Source: Fimbriimonadales bacterium (lineage in GTDB: Bacteria; Armatimonadota; Fimbriimonadia; Fimbriimonadales; GBS-DC). Taken from it: 6,438 nucleotides of DNA. The stretch lies in the NCBI GenBank assembly GCA_026416655.1, contig JAOAES010000129.1:1-6438 (forward strand), in the 5' to 3' direction. Of the stretch, positions 1 through 6,251 are shown in pieces. The number at the start of each line of letters is the position of its first letter. Within the stretch, counting starts at the first letter, position 1. The position numbers and the translations under genes are program-made. The notes under the pieces were generated by a model. That model ran no database searches, was not told the origin of the DNA, and was given only the letters and a program-made list of their open reading frames with translations.

Positions 1-129
1 GTGCGCGTGCTGCAACTGAGCCAGAACGCGAACCTGAAGGATTTGGCTCCCGAAGATATCGAGAAACTGGCGCAAGCGGAGCAGGCAAAACGCGAACGCC
101 AGCAGCAGAACATAGCGCAGGAGAACTGA
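1..129 (+). CDS. actE: ACIII monoheme cytochrome c subunit ActE, C-terminal fragment
   Basis: This is the last 42 codons of a gene that enters from the left edge; the first in-window codon (GTG) is an internal Val, not a start. The visible tail begins VRVLQLSQNA, which matches the end of the final helix of class I cytochrome c domains (typically ..AYVRALQLSQ.. in ActE), followed by a charged Glu/Lys/Gln-rich end (about residues 14-42 of the fragment). The CXXCH heme site would lie upstream and is not visible. In alternative complex III, ActE is the lipid-anchored or membrane-associated periplasmic monoheme cytochrome that helps pass electrons from quinol oxidation to the oxidase. The stop codon lies two bases before the actF start, as expected for the actA-F order. 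Identity rests on the short helix motif plus position, so another cytochrome c is possible but less likely. Confidence 0.72.
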   Translation: MRVLQLSQNANLKDLAPEDIEKLAQAEQAKRERQQQNIAQEN

Positions 130-131
130 GC

Positions 132-1349
132 ATGGCAGCGACAACGACAACACTCTCGGAACAGGAGGTTCGACAGCGCATCCAGCGCGGACGCCCCATT
201 GCGCTGGGGCTGGGCGTGCTGGGCTTGGTGGTATGGGCAACGGGCTTAGCCGCCAACCCCAAGCTCGCCATGCAGGGCTACCACCTGGCGTTCTTCTACT
301 GGATGGGGCTGACGCTGGGCTGTCTCGGATTGACGCTCCTTTTGCACACGGTGCGCGGACGCTGGGGGCTGCCCCTGATTCGCATCTTCGAATCGGGCGC
401 GATGCTCCTGCTGCCCGTGATGCTCATCGCCTTTGTGCCTGTTCTTTACGATGTGTTTGTCACGCACGGGATTTTCGAGTGGACGCATAAAGAGGCGGTC
501 GCCGCCGACCCCGTGTTGCAGGCGAAACGCGCATGGCTGAACGAGCCGCGCTTCGCGATTGCGGGCGTGCTGTATATCCTGATTTGGGCGTTCTTCGCCA
601 AAAAGCTCTGGGACGGCTCCAAAGCCGAAGACGAGTCGGGCGACCCGGTGCGAGCCGAGTTCCTGTCGCGCCAGCGGTCAGGCTTCGCCGCGTTCGGGAT
701 TGTGGTGTTCATGCTCACCTTCACGCTGGCGATGGTGGACTGGGGGCAGTCGCTGCAGCCGCACTGGTTCTCCACGATGTACGCCGTGATTATGGTGGCG
801 GGCTTCGGGCTGAACGCGCTCGCCCTCGCGCTCTACATGGTGCTTTCGTGGCGCGACTTGCCGTTGTACAAGTCCATCGTGCATCACGAGGGCTACGAGG
901 GCTACCGCCGCGACTGGGGCAACTTCATGTTCACGCTGTGCGTGTTCTGGTCGTATGTCTCCTTCTCGCAGCTGCTGATTACCTACTCCGGCAACCTGTA
1001 CGAGTTCACGCAGTTCTATCTGCGGCGCAACACGGGCGGCTGGGAGTATATCGCGTATCTGATCCCGATATTCCAGTTCTTTGTGCCGTTCTTCTGGTTC
1101 CTTGCGCCGCGCACGAAGTGGATTCCCAAGCAGCTGCTGATGGGCGTGGTCATCGTGCTGGCAATTCGCGTGGTGGAGATTTTCTGGCAAATCAAGCCGA
1201 TGTGGTCGGAGACGCTGAGCATCAGCCTCTATGATGTCGCGGCGTTTGTGGGCTTGGGCGGCGTCTGGTTCTACTTTATGCTGGGCAACTTCCTGAAGCG
1301 CGCCCTCGTGCCCAAGAACGAGCCGCGCCTGCTGGAGGCGGCGCACTGA
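132..1349 (+). CDS. actF: Alternative complex III membrane subunit ActF (quinol:cytochrome c oxidoreductase)
   Basis: A 405-residue integral membrane protein with about ten predicted TM helices (roughly residues 23-41, 51-72, 86-109, 139-160, 185-203, 213-238, 264-283, 303-325, 333-354, 364-388), the length and topology usual for ActF. Family-like blocks are DWGQSLQPHWFSTMYAV at 203-219, the FWSYVSFSQLLITYSGN stretch at 272-288 followed by YLRRNTGGW (296-304), and DVAAFVGLGGVWF at 368-380 before a short cytoplasmic tail ending ..EPRLLEAAH. ActF is one of the membrane subunits of ACIII, which oxidises menaquinol or ubiquinol and passes electrons to cytochrome c or directly to an oxidase; ActF is distantly related to the NrfD-like ActC. 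The ATG at 132 has AGGAG (119-123) eight bases upstream, inside the end of the ActE gene, so translation is probably coupled. No frameshift or truncation is seen. The segment after SGN reads LYE where many homologues have PEE. Confidence 0.93.
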   Translation: MAATTTTLSEQEVRQRIQRGRPIALGLGVLGLVVWATGLAANPKLAMQGYHLAFFYWMGLTLGCLGLTLLLHTVRGRWGLPLIRIFESGAMLLLPVMLIAFVPVLYDVFVTHGIFEWTHKEAVAADPVLQAKRAWLNEPRFAIAGVLYILIWAFFAKKLWDGSKAEDESGDPVRAEFLSRQRSGFAAFGIVVFMLTFTLAMVDWGQSLQPHWFSTMYAVIMVAGFGLNALALALYMVLSWRDLPLYKSIVHHEGYEGYRRDWGNFMFTLCVFWSYVSFSQLLITYSGNLYEFTQFYLRRNTGGWEYIAYLIPIFQFFVPFFWFLAPRTKWIPKQLLMGVVIVLAIRVVEIFWQIKPMWSETLSISLYDVAAFVGLGGVWFYFMLGNFLKRALVPKNEPRLLEAAH

Positions 1350-1362
1350 GGAGGCGAACGGT

Positions 1363-1755
1363 ATGGCAGATATTCTGAAGCCTGTAGACCCGCAAGAGCT
1401 GGAGCTAATCCAGAAAGAGCCGTATGAGGAGCGCGACCTGTCGGTCGGGCGGATGACGCAGTTCCTCGCGCTCATCTTCTTTACGATGATTGCCACGCTG
1501 ATTATCTCGTGGATTGTGTATCAGTGGGTGATGCCCAATCAGCGTGCGGATGTGCCGTCGGTGCGCGCGGAGGCGTTCCAGCGCCAGATTCCACCCGAGC
1601 CGCGCGTGCAGGGCTTCCCGATGCGCGACTGGGAAAAGTTCGCCGCCGAAGAGGAGCGCAAAACGACCACCTACGAGCTGCTCGACGAAACCACTGGCAA
1701 GGCGCGTATCCCGGTCGAGCGGGCGAAGGAACTTATCCTGCAGAAGGGGCTGTAA
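1363..1755 (+). CDS. Small one-TM conserved protein of the ACIII/caa3 cluster, function unknown
   Basis: A 130-residue protein with an acidic/basic N-terminal tail (1-30), one strong TM helix (about 31-56, LALIFFTMIATLIISW within it) and a hydrophilic C-terminal part likely on the periplasmic side. The C-terminal part has PPEPRVQGFP (77-86) and RIPVERAKELILQKGL (115-130). From memory, small proteins encoded next to SCO and cox genes in Acidobacteria and Proteobacteria carry a similar PPEPRLQ...YGWVD...IPIDRAM layout; here the middle block is TYELLDETTG (103-112), so the tryptophan-containing motif is not kept. No heme or metal motif (no Cys, no CXXCH) is present. AGGAGG at 1349-1354 lies eight bases before the ATG and overlaps the actF stop. 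Its place between actF and sco suggests a small subunit or assembly factor of ACIII or the oxidase; that is inference from position. Confidence 0.85.
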   Translation: MADILKPVDPQELELIQKEPYEERDLSVGRMTQFLALIFFTMIATLIISWIVYQWVMPNQRADVPSVRAEAFQRQIPPEPRVQGFPMRDWEKFAAEEERKTTTYELLDETTGKARIPVERAKELILQKGL

Positions 1756-1761
1756 TAGTAT

Positions 1762-1767
1762 GAGGAG
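1762..1767 (+). promoter_or_regulatory. Shine-Dalgarno that sets the SCO start
   Basis: GAGGAG sits 11 bases before the ATG at 1779. The longer reading that starts at GTG 1767 would overlap this purine run with its own start codon and would have no site of its own, so ATG 1779 is preferred. The extra four residues (MCIP) add nothing to the signal sequence. Confidence 0.6.
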
Positions 1768-1778
1768 TGTGTATACCT

Positions 1779-2657
1779 ATGACCTATCCTAACCGACTAT
1801 GGAGCTGGACGCTGGTGGCAAGCCTGACGCTTGCAGTGGCGTCGGGGCAGCTCTATCGCCGCCCAGAGGGCGAAATCGGCGAAACCGCCGCCAAGCAACG
1901 CTACGAAAGCATCACCAGCCAGATTGGCATCGAGCAGAAACTCGGCACGCAAATCCCGTTGGAGCTGACCTTCAAAGACGAGACGGGTAAGACCGTCCGA
2001 CTGGGCGACTACTTCGGCAAGCGACCCGTAATCCTGGTGATGGCGTACTACGAGTGCCCGATGCTCTGCACCGTAGTTCTCAACGAGCTAACTCGCGCCT
2101 TGAACGCACTCGACTGGCAAATTGGCAAGGAGTTCGAGGTCGTAACGGTAAGTATCTCACCCACTGAGACGCCCGAACTCGCTGCGAAGAAGAAGGCGAA
2201 CTATGCCAAAGAGTACCGACATGGCACCGCAGAGAAGGGCTGGCACTTCTTAGTCGGCGAGGAGAAAAATATCAAGCGATTAGCCGACGCGATTGGCTTC
2301 AAATACACCTACGACCCGCAGACCAAGCAGTACGCGCACGGCGCGGGCATCATGATTGCCACGCCCGACGGCAAACTCTCGCGCTATTTGATGGGCGTGG
2401 AGTTCTCCGCCCGCGACCTCAAATTCGCGCTCGCCGAATCGTCGCAGGGCAAAATCGGCAACCCCGTGCTGAGCGCGGTCATGTATTGCTTCCAGTATGA
2501 CCCTTCCACCGGACGCTATGGCTTGGTCATACTGCGCGTGATTCAGGTTGCGGGTATCATCACGGTATTGAGCATGGCGACTCTGATTGGCGGCGCGCTG
2601 CTACTGGAGCGACGCCGCAAGCAACCGACTGACGATACAGGTGAGGTGAACAACTGA
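1779..2657 (+). CDS. SCO1/SenC/PrrC-type copper chaperone for cytochrome oxidase CuA assembly
   Basis: A 292-residue thioredoxin-fold protein. Residues 1-22 are a signal-like segment (basic NR, then LWSWTLVASLTLAVASG). The SCO core follows: LTFKDETGKTVRLGDYFG (63-80), the copper/redox motif CPMLC with C93 and C97 in YYECPMLCTVV, VVTVSISP (121-128), and the distal ligand H187 in QYAHGAG. These Cys-Cys-His residues bind copper and allow SCO to metallate or reduce the CuA site of subunit II. A second hydrophobic helix at about 249-275 precedes a basic ERRRKQ stretch, so the protein is probably anchored at its C-terminus with the core in the periplasm. It lies 23 bases after the one-TM gene and its stop overlaps the coxB start by one base (TGATG), consistent with stoichiometric action on CoxB. 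No separate CuB factor (Cox11/CtaG type) is in the window. Confidence 0.92.
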   Translation: MTYPNRLWSWTLVASLTLAVASGQLYRRPEGEIGETAAKQRYESITSQIGIEQKLGTQIPLELTFKDETGKTVRLGDYFGKRPVILVMAYYECPMLCTVVLNELTRALNALDWQIGKEFEVVTVSISPTETPELAAKKKANYAKEYRHGTAEKGWHFLVGEEKNIKRLADAIGFKYTYDPQTKQYAHGAGIMIATPDGKLSRYLMGVEFSARDLKFALAESSQGKIGNPVLSAVMYCFQYDPSTGRYGLVILRVIQVAGIITVLSMATLIGGALLLERRRKQPTDDTGEVNN

Positions 2658-3655
2658 TGTGGAACTTCCCGTTAGTGCCGCCAACGGCTTCTAAAGAGGG
2701 CGCGGACATCTCGCTGCTCTATTGGGCAATCACAACATTAGCCATAGTGTTCGGCTCTATCGTGTTGTTTGGGGTGATCTACCTCGCTGTTCGTTACCGC
2801 GCGGACAACAACGCGGTAGACCGCTCCAACGCAACCGATAGCGACCTGCGCATCGAGTTGGCGTGGACGCTGATTCCGCTGGTGCTGGCGCTGGTCATCT
2901 TCGGCTGGGCGACCAAGCTGTACGCCGACATCTACGCGCCGCGCGAGGGCTACTACGAAGTGTTCGTGATTGGCAAGCAGTGGATGTGGCACTGCCAGCA
3001 CCCCAACGGCGCACGCGAGAACAATGTGTTGACCCTGCCTGCAGGGCGACTCGTGAAGGCGAGCATTATCTCGCAGGATGTCATCCACGCCTTCTCGATC
3101 CCCGCGTTTCGCATCAAGCGCGACGCCGTGCCCGGGCGCTATAACGCGATGTACTTCACGCCCACCAAACCCGGCGAGTACCACCTGTTCTGCACCGAGT
3201 ACTGCGGCACGAAACACTCCGAGATGATTGGCAAGGTCGTGGTGCTGCCCGAAGAGGAGTTCCAGAAATGGCTGGAGAAAAACGCCCCCGGCGCAGTCGC
3301 AGCCACTACCACGACCACCAGTGCAGCGGGCGGCGGCACGCTCACCCTCGCACAGCAGGGCGAGCAGACCTTCAAGGCGCTGGGCTGCAACGCCTGCCAC
3401 CTGAACCCCAACTCCGCCGTGAAAGTGCCGGACATCACCAAAACTTGGGGCTCCGAAATCAAACTCGCCGACGGAAGCACAGTCAAGGGCGACGAGGCGT
3501 ATATTCGCGAGTCGATTTTGAACCCCGGCGCGAAAATCCACGCCGGCTATCAAAACCTGATGCCCCCGTATCAGGGGCAGGTATCTGAAGAACAATTAAT
3601 CCAGCTGATCACCTATATCAAGTCGCTGGCTGGCGCCGGCGAAGGAGGTAAATGA
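2657..3655 (+). CDS. coxB: Cytochrome c oxidase subunit II with fused cytochrome c domain (caa3 type)
   Basis: A 332-residue subunit with the full set of expected parts. Two TM helices (about 19-45 and 69-91) are followed by a periplasmic cupredoxin domain with QWMW (108-111) on the electron entry face and a complete CuA set: H144 in DVIHAFSIPAF, then C179, E181, C183, H187 and M190 in LFCTEYCGTKHSEM. A low-complexity Ala/Thr/Gly linker (about 211-231) leads to a class I cytochrome c domain with CNACH (C244, C247, H248) and a probable axial Met at M302 in NLMPPYQG. The fusion marks a caa3 oxidase: heme c accepts electrons from ACIII or a soluble carrier and passes them to CuA. GAGGT at 2643-2647 lies nine bases before the ATG. 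The N-terminus lacks a clear cleavable signal peptide or lipobox Cys; TM1 probably serves as signal anchor. Residue C113 is an extra cysteine next to the WMW motif. Confidence 0.97.
   Translation: MWNFPLVPPTASKEGADISLLYWAITTLAIVFGSIVLFGVIYLAVRYRADNNAVDRSNATDSDLRIELAWTLIPLVLALVIFGWATKLYADIYAPREGYYEVFVIGKQWMWHCQHPNGARENNVLTLPAGRLVKASIISQDVIHAFSIPAFRIKRDAVPGRYNAMYFTPTKPGEYHLFCTEYCGTKHSEMIGKVVVLPEEEFQKWLEKNAPGAVAATTTTTSAAGGGTLTLAQQGEQTFKALGCNACHLNPNSAVKVPDITKTWGSEIKLADGSTVKGDEAYIRESILNPGAKIHAGYQNLMPPYQGQVSEEQLIQLITYIKSLAGAGEGGK
3643..3649 (+). promoter_or_regulatory. Strong Shine-Dalgarno that decides the coxA start
   Basis: AGGAGGT, a near-full match to the anti-SD, is embedded in the last codons of coxB. 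Two in-frame ATGs follow: 3652 (two bases away, too close, overlapping the coxB stop as ATGA) and 3658 (eight bases away). Spacing favours 3658. Use of 3652 would only add Met-Thr. Confidence 0.75.
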
Positions 3656-3657
3656 CT

Positions 3658-5331
3658 ATGGCAACCGCAACCTACACGGGAACGGACAAGCCGAACTATC
3701 TGAACTGGAAGACGACAGTCGCTTCGTGGCTGCTCACCTATGACCACAAGCGCATTGGGATCCTGTACTTGGTCACCATCAGTATCTTTTTCGCGCTGGG
3801 CGGGCTGGCAGCCGCGATGATTCGCATGGAGCTGGCGACGCCCAAGGGCGACCTGCTCACCTCCGATGTGTATAACAAGATGTTCACCGCGCACGGCGTG
3901 ATTATGATTTTCCTGTTCCTGATACCGTCGATTCCCGCCGTGTTCGGGAACTTCGCGCTGCCGCTGATGATTGGCGCGCGCGATGTGGCGTTCCCGCGCC
4001 TAAACCTGCTGAGCTGGTACTTCTTCACGGCGGGCGCGTTGTGCGTTCTGGTTGCGCTCTTCCGCGGTGGCATCGATACGGGCTGGACTTTCTACACGCC
4101 CTACAGCAGCTCATTCGCGAAGGGCGAGGTGAGCTTGGCGATTGTGGGAATCTTTCTGGCAGGCTTCGCGTCGATCTTCACGGGAATCAACTTCCTCGTG
4201 ACGATTCACAAGATGCGCGCGCCGGGCATGACCTGGTTCCGCCTGCCGCTCTTCGTGTGGGCGATGTACGCTACGAGCCTGATCCAGGTGCTGGGCACGC
4301 CCGTCGTGGCGATTACCCTGCTGCTGGTAGCGGTAGAGCGCTCCTTCCGAATCGGCATTTTTGACCCGAATCTCGGCGGCGACCCGATTCTGTACCAACA
4401 CCTGTTCTGGTTCTACTCGCACCCGGCAGTGTACATCATGATTTTGCCCGCGATGGGCGTGATTAGTGAGGTGATTTCAGCGTTCAGCAAGCGCCGCGTG
4501 TTCGGCTATCACTTCGTGGCGTTCTCCAGCCTCGCGATTGCGATTATCGGCTTCCTCGTGTGGGGGCACCACATGTTCAGCACGGGGCAGTCGATGTACG
4601 CGGGCATCGTGTTCTCGTTCCTGACCTGGATTGTCGCTATCCCCTCGGCGATCAAGACCTTCAACTGGATGGCGACCATCTGGAAGGGGCGCGTCCACTG
4701 GGAGACGCCGATGCTGTACGCGCTGGGCTTCATGGGGCTGTTCGTGATTGGCGGTCTCACGGGGCTACACCTCGCGGCGATGGCGACGAACGTCCACCTG
4801 ACCGACACCTACTTCATCGTGGCGCACTTCCACTATGTGATGGTGGGCGGCGGGATTATGGGCTATCTGGCGGCGTTGCACTTCTGGTGGCCCAAGATGA
4901 CAGGGCGCATGTACCCCGAAGGCTGGGGCAAACTCGCAGCGTTGCTGGTGTTCGTGGGCTTCAACCTGACCTTCTTCCCACAGTTCATCCTGGGCTACAT
5001 GGGCATGCCGCGCCGCTACCACAGCTACCCTGAAGAGTGGGCGGTGCTGAACGTGCTGTCTACCGCAGGTTCCTCGGTGCTCGGACTGGGATACCTGCTG
5101 CCGCTGATTTACCTTACCTGGTCGCTGAAGTACGGCAAGGTAGTCACCGAGCGCAACCCGTGGGGCGCGCGCGGACTGGAGTGGGAACTGGTGGACACCC
5201 CGCCCGACCCACACAACTTCGAACGCACGCCGATTGTCACGCGCCCTGCCTACGACTACAATCATCCGGAAGAGCCGACGGGCTTCGTGCCCAAGCCGCG
5301 CCCCGTCGTGGTCGGAGGCAAGGATGGCTAA
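3658..5331 (+). CDS. coxA: Cytochrome c oxidase subunit I, A2-type heme-copper oxidase catalytic subunit
   Basis: A 557-residue polytopic protein (about 12 TM helices) that reduces O2 to water and pumps protons. Numbering from ATG 3658: low-spin heme a ligands H79 (FTAHGVIMIF) and H392; heme a3 ligand H390 (AHFHYVMVGG, 389-398); CuB ligands H255, H304 and H305 (GHHMF); and Y259, the tyrosine expected to be cross-linked to H255. The helix VI motif is YSHPAVY (253-259), in which Tyr-Ser replaces the glutamate found in A1 enzymes (GHPEVY); this is the signature of A2-type oxidases such as those of Rhodothermus and Thermus caa3. D-channel entry residues are present (D109 in ARDVAFPRLN, N116), as is the K-channel lysine K333 (PSAIKTFNW). 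The C-terminal tail after about residue 490 is hydrophilic and Pro-rich. A start at 3652 is also possible, overlapping the coxB stop by four bases. Confidence 0.97.
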   Translation: MATATYTGTDKPNYLNWKTTVASWLLTYDHKRIGILYLVTISIFFALGGLAAAMIRMELATPKGDLLTSDVYNKMFTAHGVIMIFLFLIPSIPAVFGNFALPLMIGARDVAFPRLNLLSWYFFTAGALCVLVALFRGGIDTGWTFYTPYSSSFAKGEVSLAIVGIFLAGFASIFTGINFLVTIHKMRAPGMTWFRLPLFVWAMYATSLIQVLGTPVVAITLLLVAVERSFRIGIFDPNLGGDPILYQHLFWFYSHPAVYIMILPAMGVISEVISAFSKRRVFGYHFVAFSSLAIAIIGFLVWGHHMFSTGQSMYAGIVFSFLTWIVAIPSAIKTFNWMATIWKGRVHWETPMLYALGFMGLFVIGGLTGLHLAAMATNVHLTDTYFIVAHFHYVMVGGGIMGYLAALHFWWPKMTGRMYPEGWGKLAALLVFVGFNLTFFPQFILGYMGMPRRYHSYPEEWAVLNVLSTAGSSVLGLGYLLPLIYLTWSLKYGKVVTERNPWGARGLEWELVDTPPDPHNFERTPIVTRPAYDYNHPEEPTGFVPKPRPVVVGGKDG

Positions 5332-5340
5332 CAAGTCCTC

Positions 5341-5372
5341 TCGGTACGACGGCGTCCCCGCCGTCGTACCGA
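5341..5372. repeat. Perfect 14-bp inverted repeat with 4-base loop between coxA and coxC
   Basis: TCGGTACGACGGCG (5341-5354) and CGCCGTCGTACCGA (5359-5372) are exact reverse complements around the loop TCCC. It lies 9 bases after the coxA stop and 45 bases before coxC, in the only gap of note in the operon (5332-5417). No T-run follows (the next bases are AATCAACTC), so it is not a canonical intrinsic terminator. An mRNA stabiliser or processing hairpin that tunes the coxA:coxC ratio, or one copy of a dispersed palindromic intergenic repeat, are the main options; the sequence alone does not separate them. Confidence 0.88.
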
Positions 5373-5400
5373 ATCAACTCAGGTACACTATCTAAAGGCG

Positions 5401-5407
5401 GAGGAGG
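5401..5407 (+). promoter_or_regulatory. Shine-Dalgarno for the GTG start of coxC
   Basis: GAGGAGG lies ten bases before GTG 5418. It supports the GTG start, since no in-frame ATG occurs before the conserved first TM helix other than the internal M44. Confidence 0.7.
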
Positions 5408-5417
5408 CTAACCGACT

Positions 5418-6245
5418 GTGAGCGTGAAGGAACTGGAGAAGAGCGCAACGCTGGAACATGCTGGCGACGGGCATTTTCACGGCGACGGCATCTTAGGCGA
5501 GCAGTTTGAGACGCTGGAGCAGCAGAACACATCCTATTTGATCGGGATGTGGGCGTTTATCGTGCAGGAGGTGCTGTTCTTCGGCGCGATTTTCACCGCC
5601 TACGCCATCTATCGCTTCAAATATGTGCTGGAGTTTACCCTCGCGCACCACGAACTGAGCGTGCCGATTGGAACGCTCAACACCTTCGTGCTGCTGTTCA
5701 GTAGTTATACAATGGCGCGCGCCGTCCGCGCCGCGATGCAGAACCGCCACAAAAAGCAGGCGTTCTACCTCTTGCTCACCTTTCTGTTCGCGGGCGTGTT
5801 CATGGTGAACAAATATTTCGAGTACGGCGCGAAGTTCGAACACCACCTCTTCCCCGGCGGCGATTATGACGCCCACACCATCGTGGAACACGCCGAGAAG
5901 AAAGGCGAGCTGCGCGTCGCGGAAGAGAATGGCAAGGAAGTCTACGAGTTGGGCAAGACACGCGATGGGCAGTTCACCGTCTTCAAAAAAGTCACGCCCG
6001 AAGAGTTCGAGCAGCGCACGCGCCTCTTCTTCGGTTTCTACTTCGTGATGACAGGGCTACACGGACTCCACGTGCTGGTGGGAATGATTATCATCGCGAT
6101 TCTCATCGGGCGCGCGTGGATTGACCACATGAAAAACAAGCCCGTCGCCGACTACATGCCCGTGGAGATGACGGGACTCTACTGGCACCTCGTGGACATC
6201 GTGTGGATTTTCCTGTTCCCGCTGCTCTATCTCATCGGGAGGTAA
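5418..6245 (+). CDS. coxC: Cytochrome c oxidase subunit III with an extra hydrophilic insertion
   Basis: A 275-residue subunit III in the five-TM form that lacks the first two helices of the seven-TM type. Predicted helices are about 39-66, 86-104, 114-136, 203-232 and 252-273. Family marks are WAFIVQEVLFFGAIFTAY (45-62) with E51 in the core, NTFVLLFSSYTMARA (88-102), KYFEY (132-136), FFGFYFVMTGLHGLHVLVG (204-222) and the C-terminal GLYWHLVDIVWIFLFPLLYL (253-272). Subunit III stabilises subunit I and its proton uptake; it carries no metal. Between helices 3 and 4 lies a charged stretch of about 50 residues (about 148-200, Glu/Lys/Asp-rich, with VEHAEKKGELRVAEENGKEV inside) that makes this protein longer than the roughly 200 residues usual for the five-TM form. 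The N-terminus (13-28) is His/Gly/Asp-rich (EHAGDGHFHGDG). It starts at GTG, 86 bases after coxA. Confidence 0.95.
   Translation: MSVKELEKSATLEHAGDGHFHGDGILGEQFETLEQQNTSYLIGMWAFIVQEVLFFGAIFTAYAIYRFKYVLEFTLAHHELSVPIGTLNTFVLLFSSYTMARAVRAAMQNRHKKQAFYLLLTFLFAGVFMVNKYFEYGAKFEHHLFPGGDYDAHTIVEHAEKKGELRVAEENGKEVYELGKTRDGQFTVFKKVTPEEFEQRTRLFFGFYFVMTGLHGLHVLVGMIIIAILIGRAWIDHMKNKPVADYMPVEMTGLYWHLVDIVWIFLFPLLYLIGR
6237..6242 (+). promoter_or_regulatory. Shine-Dalgarno for subunit IV inside the coxC end
   Basis: GGGAGG forms the last two sense codons of coxC (Gly-Arg) and lies nine bases before ATG 6252. The placement suggests that translation of the two subunits is coupled. Confidence 0.65.
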
Positions 6246-6251
6246 AACGAA

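Noticed and set aside
678..1496. Long minus-strand open frame (272 codons) opposite actF and the one-TM gene
   Set aside because: It is antisense to two well-supported genes, its translation is Arg/His/Glu-rich low-complexity with no family motif, and such shadows are common in G+C-rich coding DNA.
1760..1792. Ten-codon leader peptide (ATG 1760 to TAA) overlapping the SCO start
   Set aside because: It lacks its own ribosome site, has no run of regulatory codons, and is most simply a by-product of the SCO Shine-Dalgarno sequence.
3287..3349. Ala/Thr/Gly repeat in coxB read as a possible frameshift or repeat insertion
   Set aside because: The frame is intact on both sides, and a flexible linker is expected between the CuA and cytochrome c domains of caa3 subunit II.
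2738..3595. Long minus-strand open frame (285 codons) opposite coxB
   Set aside because: The plus strand encodes CoxB with every CuA and heme c ligand over the same span; the antisense product shows no recognisable domain.
5341..5372. Intrinsic terminator between coxA and coxC
   Set aside because: The stem is strong but no T-rich run follows it, and coxC and subunit IV downstream belong to the same oxidase, so full termination here is unlikely.
5373..5400. Possible promoter (TACACT-like -10) before coxC
   Set aside because: The match is weak and any -35 would lie within the hairpin arm with no consensus; not supportable from sequence.
5037..5411. Plus-strand 124-codon frame over the end of coxA and the gap
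   Set aside because: It is the +1 shadow of coxA; its protein is Arg/Ala-rich with no motif, and it runs through the hairpin.
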